Part shown: piece after piece, positions 10,863 to 20,396 of the stretch
Numbering within the stretch: position 1 is the first letter of the stretch
Layout: the number at the start of each line of letters is the position of its first letter
Assembly (NCBI GenBank): GCA_014529385.2
Contig: CM043942.1
Location: 57,353,340 to 57,417,339, forward strand
Direction: 5' to 3'
DNA length: 64,000 bases
Origin: Adiantum capillus-veneris
Lineage: Eukaryota > Streptophyta > Polypodiopsida > Polypodiales > Pteridaceae
Made by a program: the position numbers and the translations under genes
Notes under the pieces: model-generated
Database searches by the model: none
Told to the model about the DNA's origin: nothing
What the model saw: the letters and a program-made list of their open reading frames with translations, nothing else

Positions 10863-11955
10863 AATCCATTAAAACATTAAATTAATTTAACTAACAATGA
10901 TTGAACGAAATTAAAATAATTAAAAACAATGATTGAACAAAAATACAATACCATTGGATTACATATAAATTGCATCGATTTATCTAAAGTGCAAGCTTGT
11001 AGCTTTAACACATTACGATAATCAATAATTACAATTAAATCAAGTATTAAAATGATTATCATTATAAATTGCTATACATACAAGAGCTATAAGTGACATT
11101 TTTAAATGTCAAAATGATAATCACTTACAATACTTGATAATTATCGTATCTATGTAAAGTGCGAACAAAAAGTTCTTACACTTTACCATAGATTTTTAAG
11201 CGATTATCTATCTACAATGCGAACATGTGTATGCTCTCACAGAGTACGGTAGATTTTGCAGTCCAAATAAAGATAAGAGCTAGAATATCAATATTTTTGG
11301 ACATGTTTTTCCTAAATTTTTACTCTAGTGAGAGCATAGCAGTGTGAATAGCTCTACACAAAACGTAAAATTATAATTTTGTTTCATTATATTCATTTTG
11401 AAGTGAGAGAAAATCTCTACACATCAAAATCGAACATTAAATTACATAAAATTAATTTTTATGTAATTATATTTTTAAACTAATTATCTCATGTGAGAGT
11501 ACACTCTACACACAACGATAATATCTTACTTTTTTTTTAGTAGTCACTTTCAAGTGTCAATTAATTGAACACATTGACAAGTGATTCTTATAATTACAGT
11601 TTGTATCAGGTGAGAGATTAAACTCTTCACAAAATACAAACTTTCAACTATTTACTAAGTTTTTCAAAACAAATTCATATATTTGAATCACAAAACTTAA
11701 AATTCTATTGAATTTTATTTTTTATTAAATTCAAATTGTTTTATTTTTTCACAAATTACTTTTTTGATCGTTTGGTGAGAGTACTCACATGGAAAACACT
11801 GACTGTGAAAGCTGGTGTGAGGCCTGTCGCGTGCTGCTATATATACTAACATATTTGATCATTATAATTTTTGATCGAAAATAATTTCGATTGAAAAATT
11901 AAGAAGTTATACGATTAGCCGTTTATGCTAATGTGGCACAATATAATACAGCCGT
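10863..11955. other. AT-rich non-coding flank with repeated dyads, possible hAT 5' subterminal region
   Basis: No coding potential is seen. Short inverted motifs of the form GTGAGAG-N-CTC-CAC recur about six times between 11190 and 11800, alternating with AT-rich spacers. The last ~50 bp carry a phrase (GATTAGCCGTTTATGC...) that recurs diverged at 20288-20330 on the far side of F2a. F2a therefore inserted into a tandem repeat. No clear hAT terminal repeat could be fixed. Confidence 0.4.
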
Positions 11956-12891
11956 TGTCAGGAGTTTTTTGGAGCAAGGGATTGTGCATATGTACATATA
12001 CATGCATGGTGCATCAAATAAAGGATTGTCCATTTTCCTTAGCCAGGTGGTTATGTGGGGCCCACACGTGTACAGGTAGGACAACATGTACATAGTGCAG
12101 CGATTTTCACTATTACCAGTACCAGTGTGTTTTTTATACAATAATGAGAAGTTGGTAGCGCGTAAAACTTCTCGAGGAAGCTATCCACGGGCCGACGACG
12201 TGAGGTCAGCAGGTGCGTCAGATGGCATCTAGTGGCGTCAGGAGGGCGAACGAGGTCAATATTTGCACGCAGATGAGGACGGACACAACGTGGGTGTTTT
12301 CTGGTGAGAGTTATGCAGAAAGGTCATCATTAGGACCACTTTTTGGGGCCACTTCACGTGGTGGCGAGATGCATTATTGGAAAAAAGCTGAGTGCCAGGT
12401 GTGCGAATGATGCAAAAAGGTGACAACTATGCACTGCGAGGTCAGTTTTTAGCCTGTTCGGGTCCGTTTGAGGTCATCTAAAAGGCCAAGGGTGCCCAAC
12501 TAATAAAGCTAAGTGTGGGAACTGAAAAAACAGAGAGAAGACCAGAAAAAATGTGGAGAAGAGAGGAGGAACAGCCGCAGGTGTGTTTTTGCCCATTTTG
12601 GAGCCTGTTTTGGCCGTAAACTGCTCATCCGAGGTCAGATTTGAGCACTTTGAAATTGTAGACTGGGGTTTTGGGCCATTCCGGACGCGATGGCGCTGTC
12701 CATTTTGCCAAATTCCTCACTCTTTTCCTGCTGTTTTTCTGTGTAAGTTTCTCCTATGAGCGAAGTTTCTGCTCCAGTTTGTGATTGTATCTGGTATTTT
12801 TACCCATATTGTGTGAGCTATTTGCCCCATTGGTGTTGGCCCAAGCTCATTTGTATCTAAACATCAGAAATTCTCCTCTGTTGAGCTGAGT

Positions 12892-12926
<35 letters not shown>

Positions 12927-13094
12927 AGTGGGCAAGTGGATAGTCTCTCTCCTCTCACTCCAGAGGTGTGTTCCCTGTCTCGGCCAGGTGTGTTGTGTAA
13001 GCCGAGTGGTGCCCCATAGTGTGTGTGTGTATCTTCCCAAGAGTGTGTGTCGGGTCGTTATAGAGGCGCTGTGTGTGTTTTCATCCCGCTCACA
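11956..13094 (+). repeat. F2a 5' LTR (1139 bp)
   Basis: It begins TGTCAGGAG and ends CGCTCACA. It is nearly identical to the 3' copy at 19197-20277, which implies recent insertion. It contains a (GT)n tract at 12895-12925. No convincing TATA box was found. Confidence 0.93.
12979..13015 (+). promoter_or_regulatory. U5 stem-loop plus TGGTGCCCC box (F2a 5' LTR)
   Basis: CTCGGC (12979-12984) pairs with GCCGAG (13001-13006) across a 16-nt loop, and TGGTGCCCC follows at 13007-13015. TAGAGG is at 13061-13066, 28 nt before the LTR end. Confidence 0.6.
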
Positions 13095-13100
13095 TTCTTT

Positions 13101-13120
13101 TGGCGCCCCCACGGAGGATC
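13101..13120 (+). other. primer-binding site of F2a
   Basis: TGGCGCCCCCACGGAGGATC lies six bases after the LTR end. The TGGCGCC start is typical of plant LTR element primer sites matching a tRNA 3' end. The exact tRNA is not certain. Confidence 0.6.
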
Positions 13121-13134
13121 TTCTTCGAGTACCT

Positions 13135-13260
13135 TCTGCTTCGAGCTTCGAGCTTCGAGCTTCGGGATTACAGATTACAGATTACAGGTTACAGGTTGCA
13201 GGTTGCAGATTACAGGTTACAGGGACATGTACAAGTACAGGTGATTCACACAGGTACAGG
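13135..13260 (+). repeat. leader minisatellite of F2a
   Basis: The leader between primer site and Gag carries three copies of CTTCGAG, then about eight copies of an 8-bp unit of the type ATTACAGG/GTTACAGG, and further ACAGGT variants. F2b has a shorter version at 48685-48785, so the unit number changes between copies. Confidence 0.85.
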
Positions 13261-13854
13261 TAGCTGGAGTACAGTGATATACTAGCAGTGATGTCACTTG
13301 CAGTTGTTGTGGGAATGCATCACTTGGCGCCTATTTGAGCGCATTGTCTGCTGGATTGTACGTTACTTGTGGAAACTGCCATTGTACGCATTTGTGGAGC
13401 CATACTTGGTTGTATTTGGCAGTCCCAGCCATTTCTGAGACTTGGTCTGGAAGATAGTCATTTCTGAGACTTGACTATATGCGATTTGCATTAGCCTTCG
13501 TGTGAGGGTCGATAGCGTGAGGTTTTTATTGAGCTGGGGGATTCTCAAATGTGGAGATCCTTTCGGTGATACAGGTAGCTGGAGCACCCTTTTTGTGACC
13601 TCGCCATAGGCTATGTACTAGTGAGTCCTACTTGATGCTTGGGTTCTATTGTTGACAATTTATGCATATATATACAGTCTATATTTTGGGTTCCTACTGC
13701 TCTACTTCTGGGGAAACTCTGTCGAAATTTTCCCAAGTTATGATGGCTGGTCTTTTGGTATTTTGATCCATTTATGCTGTTATGCTGCTGAAATTCTGGC
13801 AAAATCAGAGGTTGAGTCAGGTGTGCCTTCTTGGGAGCTTCATGGTTGGCTTTA

Positions 13855-14073
13855 ATGGATGATCAAAATGGCCCTCAGTTCACTCCTTTTCATTTAACTC
13901 AAAGAATTCAGATTAATGTTCATGTGTCCAGGAAGATCTTTTTCCAGCAGCGCATAGTCTTTATGTTTGGGCCAAGAAGATTGAGAGAGATCCTGGAATG
14001 TCCTTTGCCTGTTGTAATTCCGATGATCAACTATGAAAACTCATTTGATGTGCATGTGTTTGTTCTCATCTAA
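13855..14073 (+). CDS. small upstream ORF of F2 (73 residues)
   Basis: ATG at 13855 opens a 72-73 residue frame beginning MDDQNGPQFTPF, ending about 85 bp before the probable Gag start (MAFSYPEFH at 14158). F2b keeps the same start at 49375 and the same terminal segment before a stop, but has a small deletion in the middle. I recognise no domain. It may be a small element protein or a translation-control upstream ORF. Confidence 0.4.
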   Translation: MDDQNGPQFTPFHLTQRIQINVHVSRKIFFQQRIVFMFGPRRLREILECPLPVVIPMINYENSFDVHVFVLI

Positions 14074-14157
14074 AGCTGAGCTCCATTGAAGTTTCTGGGG
14101 ATTGGGTAGTGAAAAGTTTTGGGTTCTTGCACGTGTGTTTGAAGGGGTTCTCTAACC

Positions 14158-14612
14158 ATGGCTTTCTCTTATCCGGAGTTTCATTGAAGAAGTGATGAAG
14201 ATGTGGAGACTTTTTGGAAAAGATGGAGGTTGCCTGCATTAGCAACCAGATTCATGACCCTACGCAAATGTTACGCCTTCTCCAAATTTGTTTGAAGAGT
14301 GATGCACGAGCTTGGTCCAAAGCATTTGAAGAGGAGTTGTGTATGGCTAATCCACCTATAAGATTGAGTTGGGACAATCTAAGGCATGGATTGGAAGTGG
14401 AGTTTGTGAAGATAGAAGATCCTGACAAAGTGTGGCAAGAAGTACAGGCTTTGGTACAAAAGGAAGGTGAGCCAGTAGATGTGTACATACGAAAGTTTTC
14501 ATTGGCATGGGAGCGAATGTGCAAGGCTTTAGCACCACAAGTACCCCCGCCTGACATGATGAAGAAGGACAGGTTCTTGGCTGGTCTTTGGAGAATATAC
14601 GTTGGAGAGTAG
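14158..14612 (+). pseudogene. Gag capsid region of F2a (broken)
   Basis: The frame starts at ATG 14158 (MAFSYPEFH), meets a TGA at 14185, and is shifted by one base near 14200. From 14214 it is open and shows the Retrotrans_gag layout: ICLKSDARAWSKAF, LRHGLEVEFVK, IRKFSLAWERMCKAL and MMKKDRFLAGL. Another one-base difference near 14590 moves it into the frame of the next entry. Capsid function is clear from the family; this copy needs at least three corrections to be continuous. Confidence 0.8.
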
Positions 14613-15982
14613 AGCTAAAGAAGCCTAGGACATATGAAGATGCACTAGAGGTAGCAAGGAACAAAGAGTGGAAGCTGAGAAAAATGAGCCAGTTAGGGGT
14701 GGAGTCTTTGCCCATGAGGTCTGAATTTCAGCCTATGGACTCTTTACAAGGTCGTATGTCAGGGGTTCATCATGAACCAGTGGTTCCTGTTACTACTCAG
14801 GTTATGCCAGCTGTGGTCACTACAGCAGTGCAAGATGATGGCCTAAGGCAAGACATGAGGCAAGTGGTTGATTTGATGAAGAATCTCAGCCTAAACATGC
14901 TAGGTCAAGTGGGAAATAATCGAGGTCGAGGGCGGTTTGCAAATCATCTAGGAGGTGAAGAAAGACCTAGGAATGGTGCTGGACAAAGCAATGGTAGGTT
15001 TTGGAGGCAGACGCCCACATGTTATAATTGTGGAGAGTTGGGTCACATCAGCCCGCAATGTGATAAGCCACCAAGGATGGGGGGAGACATGTATCCATTG
15101 CCAAGACAGGTGCTAACTAGGTCAAATGATTATGGCATCGAAATTAAGGGAGACGAAGGAACCAGTGGACTGACCCAGGAGGAAAAGGGAAAGACAAAAG
15201 TGCTAAGTGTAGTCACCTTGGAGAAGGCATCAAATCTAGAGGATACATTAGTGATGCCTATTGGGAAGAGGACCACAGAGGATAAGGAAGGAAGAAGTGC
15301 CCCAGGTCCTAGTAAGAAGAAAGGAAAGAGCCATGAAGGCGAGGATGTCAAGGCCAAGAGGAAAAGGAGAGCTCGTCGAAAGTTTCATGTTTCAGATTTT
15401 CCACTAGGGGATGGGCAATTAAGTTATGACTTGAGGGAGGATCTGACGAGCAGGAAGGCAGATGTTACTTTTGGGCAGCTTATAGAGATGGTGCCTAAGC
15501 TAAAGCGACAGTGGAAGAGGATGGTTAACCCAATGGAGAAAGAGCCAGAGAGAGGTTCAGTGAAGGTGTTGGCAATGGCTGAGCTACCAGACATTTGTCC
15601 AATAGTAGATGTGTGGCATAAAAGGAAAAATTTGGGACAAGGTTATGTGGATGGCGGAGCCCAAATATGTGTCATAACACACTCATGCGTTGAGAAGATG
15701 GGTCTCACAGTGGCTGGGGTGTCAGACTTCCGGATCAAATTGGCAAATCATCAAAAAGTAAAATGCTTGGGTGTTGTAAAGAGCTTAGAAGTGGAGGCAT
15801 ATGATGCAAAGGCAGTGGTTGACTTTCATGTGATGCCAGCAGGGTTGGGAGCATATCCTATTATACTGGGCAGACCATGGTTACGTGCAGTGGGAGCTGT
15901 TCAAGATTGGCGACATGGTACGATTAGCCTCTATGGAAAGACAGGTACCAAGAAGCTTTATAATATGGACACAAGGAAATGA
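14588..15982 (+). CDS. Gag C-terminus, zinc knuckle and aspartic protease of F2a
   Basis: This 464-codon frame begins inside Gag. It contains a CCHC zinc knuckle (CYNCGELGHISPQC, 15020-15061) that binds RNA. A basic linker rich in KKKGKSHEGEDVKAKRKRR follows, and then a retroviral-type protease domain. The protease active-site loop reads YVDGGAQICVIT at about 15644, with D-G-G in place of the usual D-T/S-G, and the flap-side end reads YPIILGRPWLRAVGA. F2b has the same DGG. The frame ends in TGA at 15980-15982, also shared with F2b, and an acidic segment continues in frame. Against F2b it carries about 45 extra in-frame bases near 15170-15210. Confidence 0.88.
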   Translation: MENIRWRVELKKPRTYEDALEVARNKEWKLRKMSQLGVESLPMRSEFQPMDSLQGRMSGVHHEPVVPVTTQVMPAVVTTAVQDDGLRQDMRQVVDLMKNLSLNMLGQVGNNRGRGRFANHLGGEERPRNGAGQSNGRFWRQTPTCYNCGELGHISPQCDKPPRMGGDMYPLPRQVLTRSNDYGIEIKGDEGTSGLTQEEKGKTKVLSVVTLEKASNLEDTLVMPIGKRTTEDKEGRSAPGPSKKKGKSHEGEDVKAKRKRRARRKFHVSDFPLGDGQLSYDLREDLTSRKADVTFGQLIEMVPKLKRQWKRMVNPMEKEPERGSVKVLAMAELPDICPIVDVWHKRKNLGQGYVDGGAQICVITHSCVEKMGLTVAGVSDFRIKLANHQKVKCLGVVKSLEVEAYDAKAVVDFHVMPAGLGAYPIILGRPWLRAVGAVQDWRHGTISLYGKTGTKKLYNMDTRK

Positions 15983-17110
15983 TTAGAGGAGCTTTATGAA
16001 GATGAGGATGAATCTAGTGATGAAGACTCTTCCACGGTGACAGATGAGGACAGTGATAGCACTACCAGGAGTGATGAGGATGCTGATGTTGCTTTATTTT
16101 GATGGACAAAGAAATCCAGGAGATTGGCTTAGTTGCATTTGCGAATGAGGTTGAAGATGAAAGTGAAGGGCCTTATGAAGTGATTGAAGGGCTGATGCAA
16201 ACCAGGTTGAGTTGTCAAAGAAGCAGAAATTAATGACGCAAATGATTAGTGGAGACCTCTCAGCTATGGAGAAGGGCATATATTTGCACATGCGGCTAGT
16301 TTTCCTGATTTGTTCATTACTTCATATGAAGAGATCAGAGAGGTTCAAGGGCAAAGAGATGCATATAGAGCTGAAAGAAGATGCTAAGCCAGTGCGGCAA
16401 AGGCTAAGAAGGATGGGTCAAGAGAAATGGAACCTTGCGGGTAGAGGTGGACAAGTTATTGAAGGCAGGTTCATAGTTCCAGTGGAGACCACAGAATGGG
16501 TGAGTCCATTGTAGTCAGTCCAAAGAAGATGGGAAGTGGAGAATTTGTGTGGATTTTAAACCCTAAACGCAGCCACTAAGAAGAACTCATATCCTCTTCC
16601 ATTCATCGATCAGATCTTGGATTCAGTGGCAGGTTATGAGAGGTACAGTGTGTGTGATGGTTTTTTGAGGCTATTTTCAATTGAAGATTGCTCTTAAAGA
16701 CCGCACAAAGACCACTTTTATTACGCCATGGGCTGCTATTGCTACACAGTATTGCCATTTGGTTGTCAAATGGACCTTCCTTCTATCAAGAGAGAGCGAA
16801 TTGGGTGTTGGAACCATTCATTGGTAGTTGTGTTAAAGCTTTTATGGATGACTTCTGTGTTTATAGCAGTAGGGCTGAACACCATGAGAAGCTGCAGATG
16901 GTATTGGCTCGATATGATGGAATGTGAAGGACAAACTAAATCCAAAGAAATGTCATCAAGCACAGCCAAGGTGAATTTATTGGCCACATGGTGGTCAGAA
17001 AATGGCATTGAGGCTGATCCAGACAAGGTAAGTCTATTATTCTTCTTCCAGCCCCTACGAAGTAAAGAAGCAATTTGGCAACCTTTGGATACACAAGAGT
17101 GAAGTACATG
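15983..17110 (+). pseudogene. acidic linker and reverse transcriptase of F2a (multiple frameshifts)
   Basis: Directly after the TGA the frame continues with an acidic run (LYEDEDESSDEDSS). Reverse-transcriptase pieces follow in shifting frames: the entry segment (IVPVETTEWVSPL near 16480), NPYPLPFIDQI-like sequence near 16590, a TPWGC block near 16730, and the catalytic FMDDFCVYSS near 16845-16875. Nearly every break against F2b is a one-base gain or loss in a short homopolymer. The enzyme copies element RNA into DNA; it is not translatable as it stands. Confidence 0.85.
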
Positions 17111-18110
17111 CTGGCAAGGTTTATTCCATTGTCGTCTCAGATTCTTTATCCATTACAGCAAGTGGCAAAGCATGATCCATTGCAATGGGATGACAAGTGT
17201 GTGAAGAAGTGTTTCAAGAGGTGAAAGAGGTGTTAGGGGGTTTGTCAGCCATGCAGGGGCTCCTGATTGGGAGAAAGTTTTTTATGTAAATCCATCAGTA
17301 GGGGTGATGCCATTGGAGCTATGCTATTGCAAAAGGGGAAGGGCAGCCATTATATGAGGCCAGTGTATTGTGCAAGCCGAGTGAAGTTGGTAGCGGAGAG
17401 AAAGTTATCGGAAGTAGAGCTAGTGATGGCCAGTGTAATATTTTCTTGTCGACGATTTCGTCATTACTTGCTACCACGGCCTTTTGTTTTCTTGACGAGT
17501 TATGCCTTTTTGCCACAGTTAATTAATGGTATTAACATGTCAAATGTGGTGAAGAAATGGGTAATTGAGCTGCAAGAGTTTGAGTTCTCTTTTCTAGTGG
17601 AAGATAGTACAAGGGCTACCCTAGCTGATTTGTTGACCTACAAGGAGAATCCCCTTATTGTTAAGGAAGAGGTGGTGAGAAAGGTAGTTGAAGAAGTGCC
17701 ACAGATCAGCAATGCACATGTGTTGTTCTTTGATGGTTCATACAGAAAGAGCCATGATGCAGCTTCAGGGGGTATAGCACTTTATGATCCAGAGGGAAGC
17801 TAGTATGCAAGAGAGGGTTCAAATTGGATGCGCATAGTAACAATGAGGCTGAATATGCTACATTGGAAGCTGGATTACACATTTGTTTGAAGAATGGGGT
17901 TCGAAGGTTGAGCATAAAAGGTGATGCCTTGTTAGTGGTGAAGTAAGTGATGGTGTGTGGGAAGAGTAAGAACACCTCATTGAAGGAAATGTGCTTCAGA
18001 ATTAAAGGCCTGTTAAAAAAGTTTGAAGCATGGAGCATCAGACACATTGAACGTGCTCTAAATGGAGAGGCACATGAAGCAGCTCAAGGCATGATTGGGG
18101 AGCTATTTGT
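17111..18110 (+). pseudogene. dual RNase H region of F2a
   Basis: The first RNase H (GAMLLQKGKGSHYMRPVYCASR, then ELVMASVIFSCRRFRHYLLPRPF) occupies about 17270-17700. A second one starts at HVLFFDGSYRKS near 17715 and includes a shifted NEAEYATLEAGL block near 17845 and an IKGDALLVV block near 17915. Two RNase H domains in series are a hallmark of Tat-type plant elements. A one-base deletion near 17800 and a TAA near 17945 interrupt it. Confidence 0.85.
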
Positions 18111-19196
18111 GTTGAGGACCACTTTACCTCTTTATCATGGCCAGGAAAGTTTGGCTCAAGAAGAGGAGTTTTTGCTAACATGAATCATTCCAAAGGAGAT
18201 TCAGAAGTCTAAGAAGTATGGCTTTGTGCGTAGAGCATACAGGTACAAATTGATTGGTGATGTCTTATACATGAAAGGGGCTGATCTCGTGTTGAGACGT
18301 GTACCTTGGCGGGAGGAGCTTTACAGAGTGTTGGAAGAGAATCATGAAGGCGCATGTGGTGGCCATTTTGCTCTAAAGATCACCTTGCATAAGGTTTTGC
18401 AAGAGGGGTATGTATGGCCTAGTTTGCACAAGGATGTTCACCATTGGTGTAGGTCTTGCAATAGGTGTCAAGCATTTGGGAAGAGAGTGTTGAAGCCAGA
18501 GCTACGAAAAACCATTATGGCGTTTGATGTGTTTGAAAAGTGGGGAATTGATGCAATAGGCCCGTTACCTATCACAAGCAGGGGCAAAAGCTATATTTTG
18601 ACGGCAGTGGACTATCTTTCTAGATGGGCAGAGGCTATAGCAGAGTAAAACAGATCATTGCAAAGGATGTGGCAAAATTTGTGTATGATGAAATATGTTG
18701 CAAGTTTGGGGTGCCATTAGAGCTACTTTCAGATAGGGGCCAGGATTTAGAGCTAAACTGCTAGACTTCTTATGCACAAAGATGAAGATTAAGCACCAGC
18801 ATACCACTCCTTATTACCCACAGTGTAATGGCTTGAATGAAAGATTCAATGGTGAGTTGGTACAAATTCTTTCTAAAGTGACAGAGCACCAAGGAAAGAA
18901 TTGGGATTTGGAATTGCCTAGTGCATTATGGGCTTACTGTACTTCGGTGAAGACAGGTACAGGGTTTACTCCATTTCATTTGGTGTATGGAAAGGAAGCA
19001 CTATTGCCTGTGGAAGTAGAGTTGCCTGCGGTCAAGATGTTAGAGAAGTTGCTTGGGCCGCCTAGTGATGCATTCAAAGAGAGGCTCTTGCAGTTACAAG
19101 AGGTCCAGTTGGATAGGATGAGCGCATTGGAGCATTATGGGCAGATGCAGGATAGACTTTGGCAAAGATAAATGAAAAGGTCAAAAGTACGGGTAT
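18111..19196 (+). pseudogene. integrase of F2a, 3' truncated
   Basis: The zinc-binding HHCC module (HEGACGGHF ... HHWCRSCNRCQ) lies at 18350-18472. The catalytic core begins with WGIDAIG near 18545. The second Asp block near 18730 has lost a base (LSDRGQDL), and the Glu block (LNERFNGE) is near 18832. A TGA interrupts the start at 18181. The C-terminal domain present in F2b (KHDLVLRYN onward) was removed by the deletion that joins the frame to the LTR at about 19197. Confidence 0.87.
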
Positions 19197-20076
19197 CTAA
19201 AGGATCGTCCATTTTCCTTAGCCAGGTGGTTATGTGGGGCCCACACGTGTACAGGTAGGACAGCATGTACATAGTGCAGCGATTTTCACTATTACCAGTA
19301 CCAGTGTGTTTTTTATACAATAATGAGAAGTTGGTAGCGCGTAAAACTTCTCGAGGAAGCTATCCACGGCCGACGACGTGAGGTCAGCAGGTGCGTCAGA
19401 TGGCATCTAGTGGCGTCAGGAAGGCGCGAACGAGGTCAATATTTGCACGCAGATGAGGACGGACACAACGTGGGTGTTTTCTGGTGAGAGTTATGCAGAA
19501 AGGTCATCATTAGGACCACTTTTTGGGGCACTTCACGTGGTGGCGAGATGCATTATTGGAAAAAAGCTGAGTGCCAGGTGTGCGAATGATGCAAAAAGGT
19601 GACAACTATGCACTGCGAGGTCAGTTTTTGGCCTGTTCGGGGTCCGTTTGAGGTCATCTAAAAGGCCAAGAGTGCCCAACTAATAAAGCTAAGTGTGGGA
19701 ACAAAAAAACAGAGAGAAGACCAGAAAAAATGTGGAGAAGAGAGGAGGAACAGCCGCAGGTGTGTTTTTGCCCACTTTGGAGCCTGTTTTTGGCCGTAAA
19801 CTGCTCATCCCGAGGTCAGATTTGAGCACTTTGAAAGTGTAGATTGGGGTTTTGGGCCATTCCGGACGCGATGGCGCTGTCCATTTTGCCAATTCCTCAC
19901 TCTTTTCCTGCTGTTTTTCTGTGTAAGTTTCTCCTATGAGCGAAGTTTCTGCTCCAGTTTGTGATTGTATCTGGTATCTTTTACCCATATTGTGTGAGCT
20001 ATTTGCCCCATTGGTGTTGGCCCAAGCTCATTTGTATCTAAACATCAAAATTCTCCTCTGTTGAGCTGAGTTTTTT

Positions 20077-20109
<33 letters not shown>

Positions 20110-20277
20110 TGGGCAGTGTGATAGTCTCTCTCCTCTCACTCCAGAGGTGTGTTCCCTGTCTCGGCCAGGTGTGTTGTGTAAGCGCGAGTGGTGCCCCATA
20201 GTGTGTGTGTGTATCTTCCCAAGAGTGTGTGTCGGGTCGTTATAGAGGCGCTGTGTGTGTTTTTCATCCCGCTCACA
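19197..20277 (+). repeat. F2a 3' LTR, 5'-truncated
   Basis: It matches 12016-13094 of the 5' LTR with only a few substitutions and several one-base indels, and includes a GT tract at 20077-20107. The join with the integrase sequence shares ATC, so short-homology deletion is likely. Confidence 0.93.
20160..20197 (+). promoter_or_regulatory. U5 stem-loop plus TGGTGCCCC box (F2a 3' LTR)
   Basis: The 5' arm CTCGGC is at 20160-20165. The 3' arm reads GCGCGAG with one extra base compared with the other three F2 LTRs. The box TGGTGCCCC is at 20189-20197. Confidence 0.55.
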
Positions 20278-20396
20278 CCGTTTATGGCGATTAGCCGTGT
20301 ATGCCGATGTGGTACCGTACAATACGGCCGTATAATTTAGATAAACGAATAATACACCCATTATTTGCATATTATACGTCTCCCGAATAGAGAATA

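Larger units (their letters stand above)
11956..20277 (+). mobile_element. F2a: Tat-type Ty3/gypsy LTR retrotransposon
   Basis: It starts TGTCAGGAG at 11956 and ends CTCACA at 20277, flanked by the 4-bp direct repeat CCGT (11952-11955 and 20278-20281). The order inside is LTR, primer site, leader, small upstream ORF, Gag with zinc knuckle, protease, acidic linker, reverse transcriptase, two RNase H domains, integrase, truncated LTR. The two RNase H domains before integrase mark the Tat lineage. Against F2b, the pol region is broken by many one-base indels, mostly in homopolymers. A deletion at about 19197 removed the end of the integrase gene, the purine tract and the first ~60 bp of the 3' LTR. 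Confidence 0.92.
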
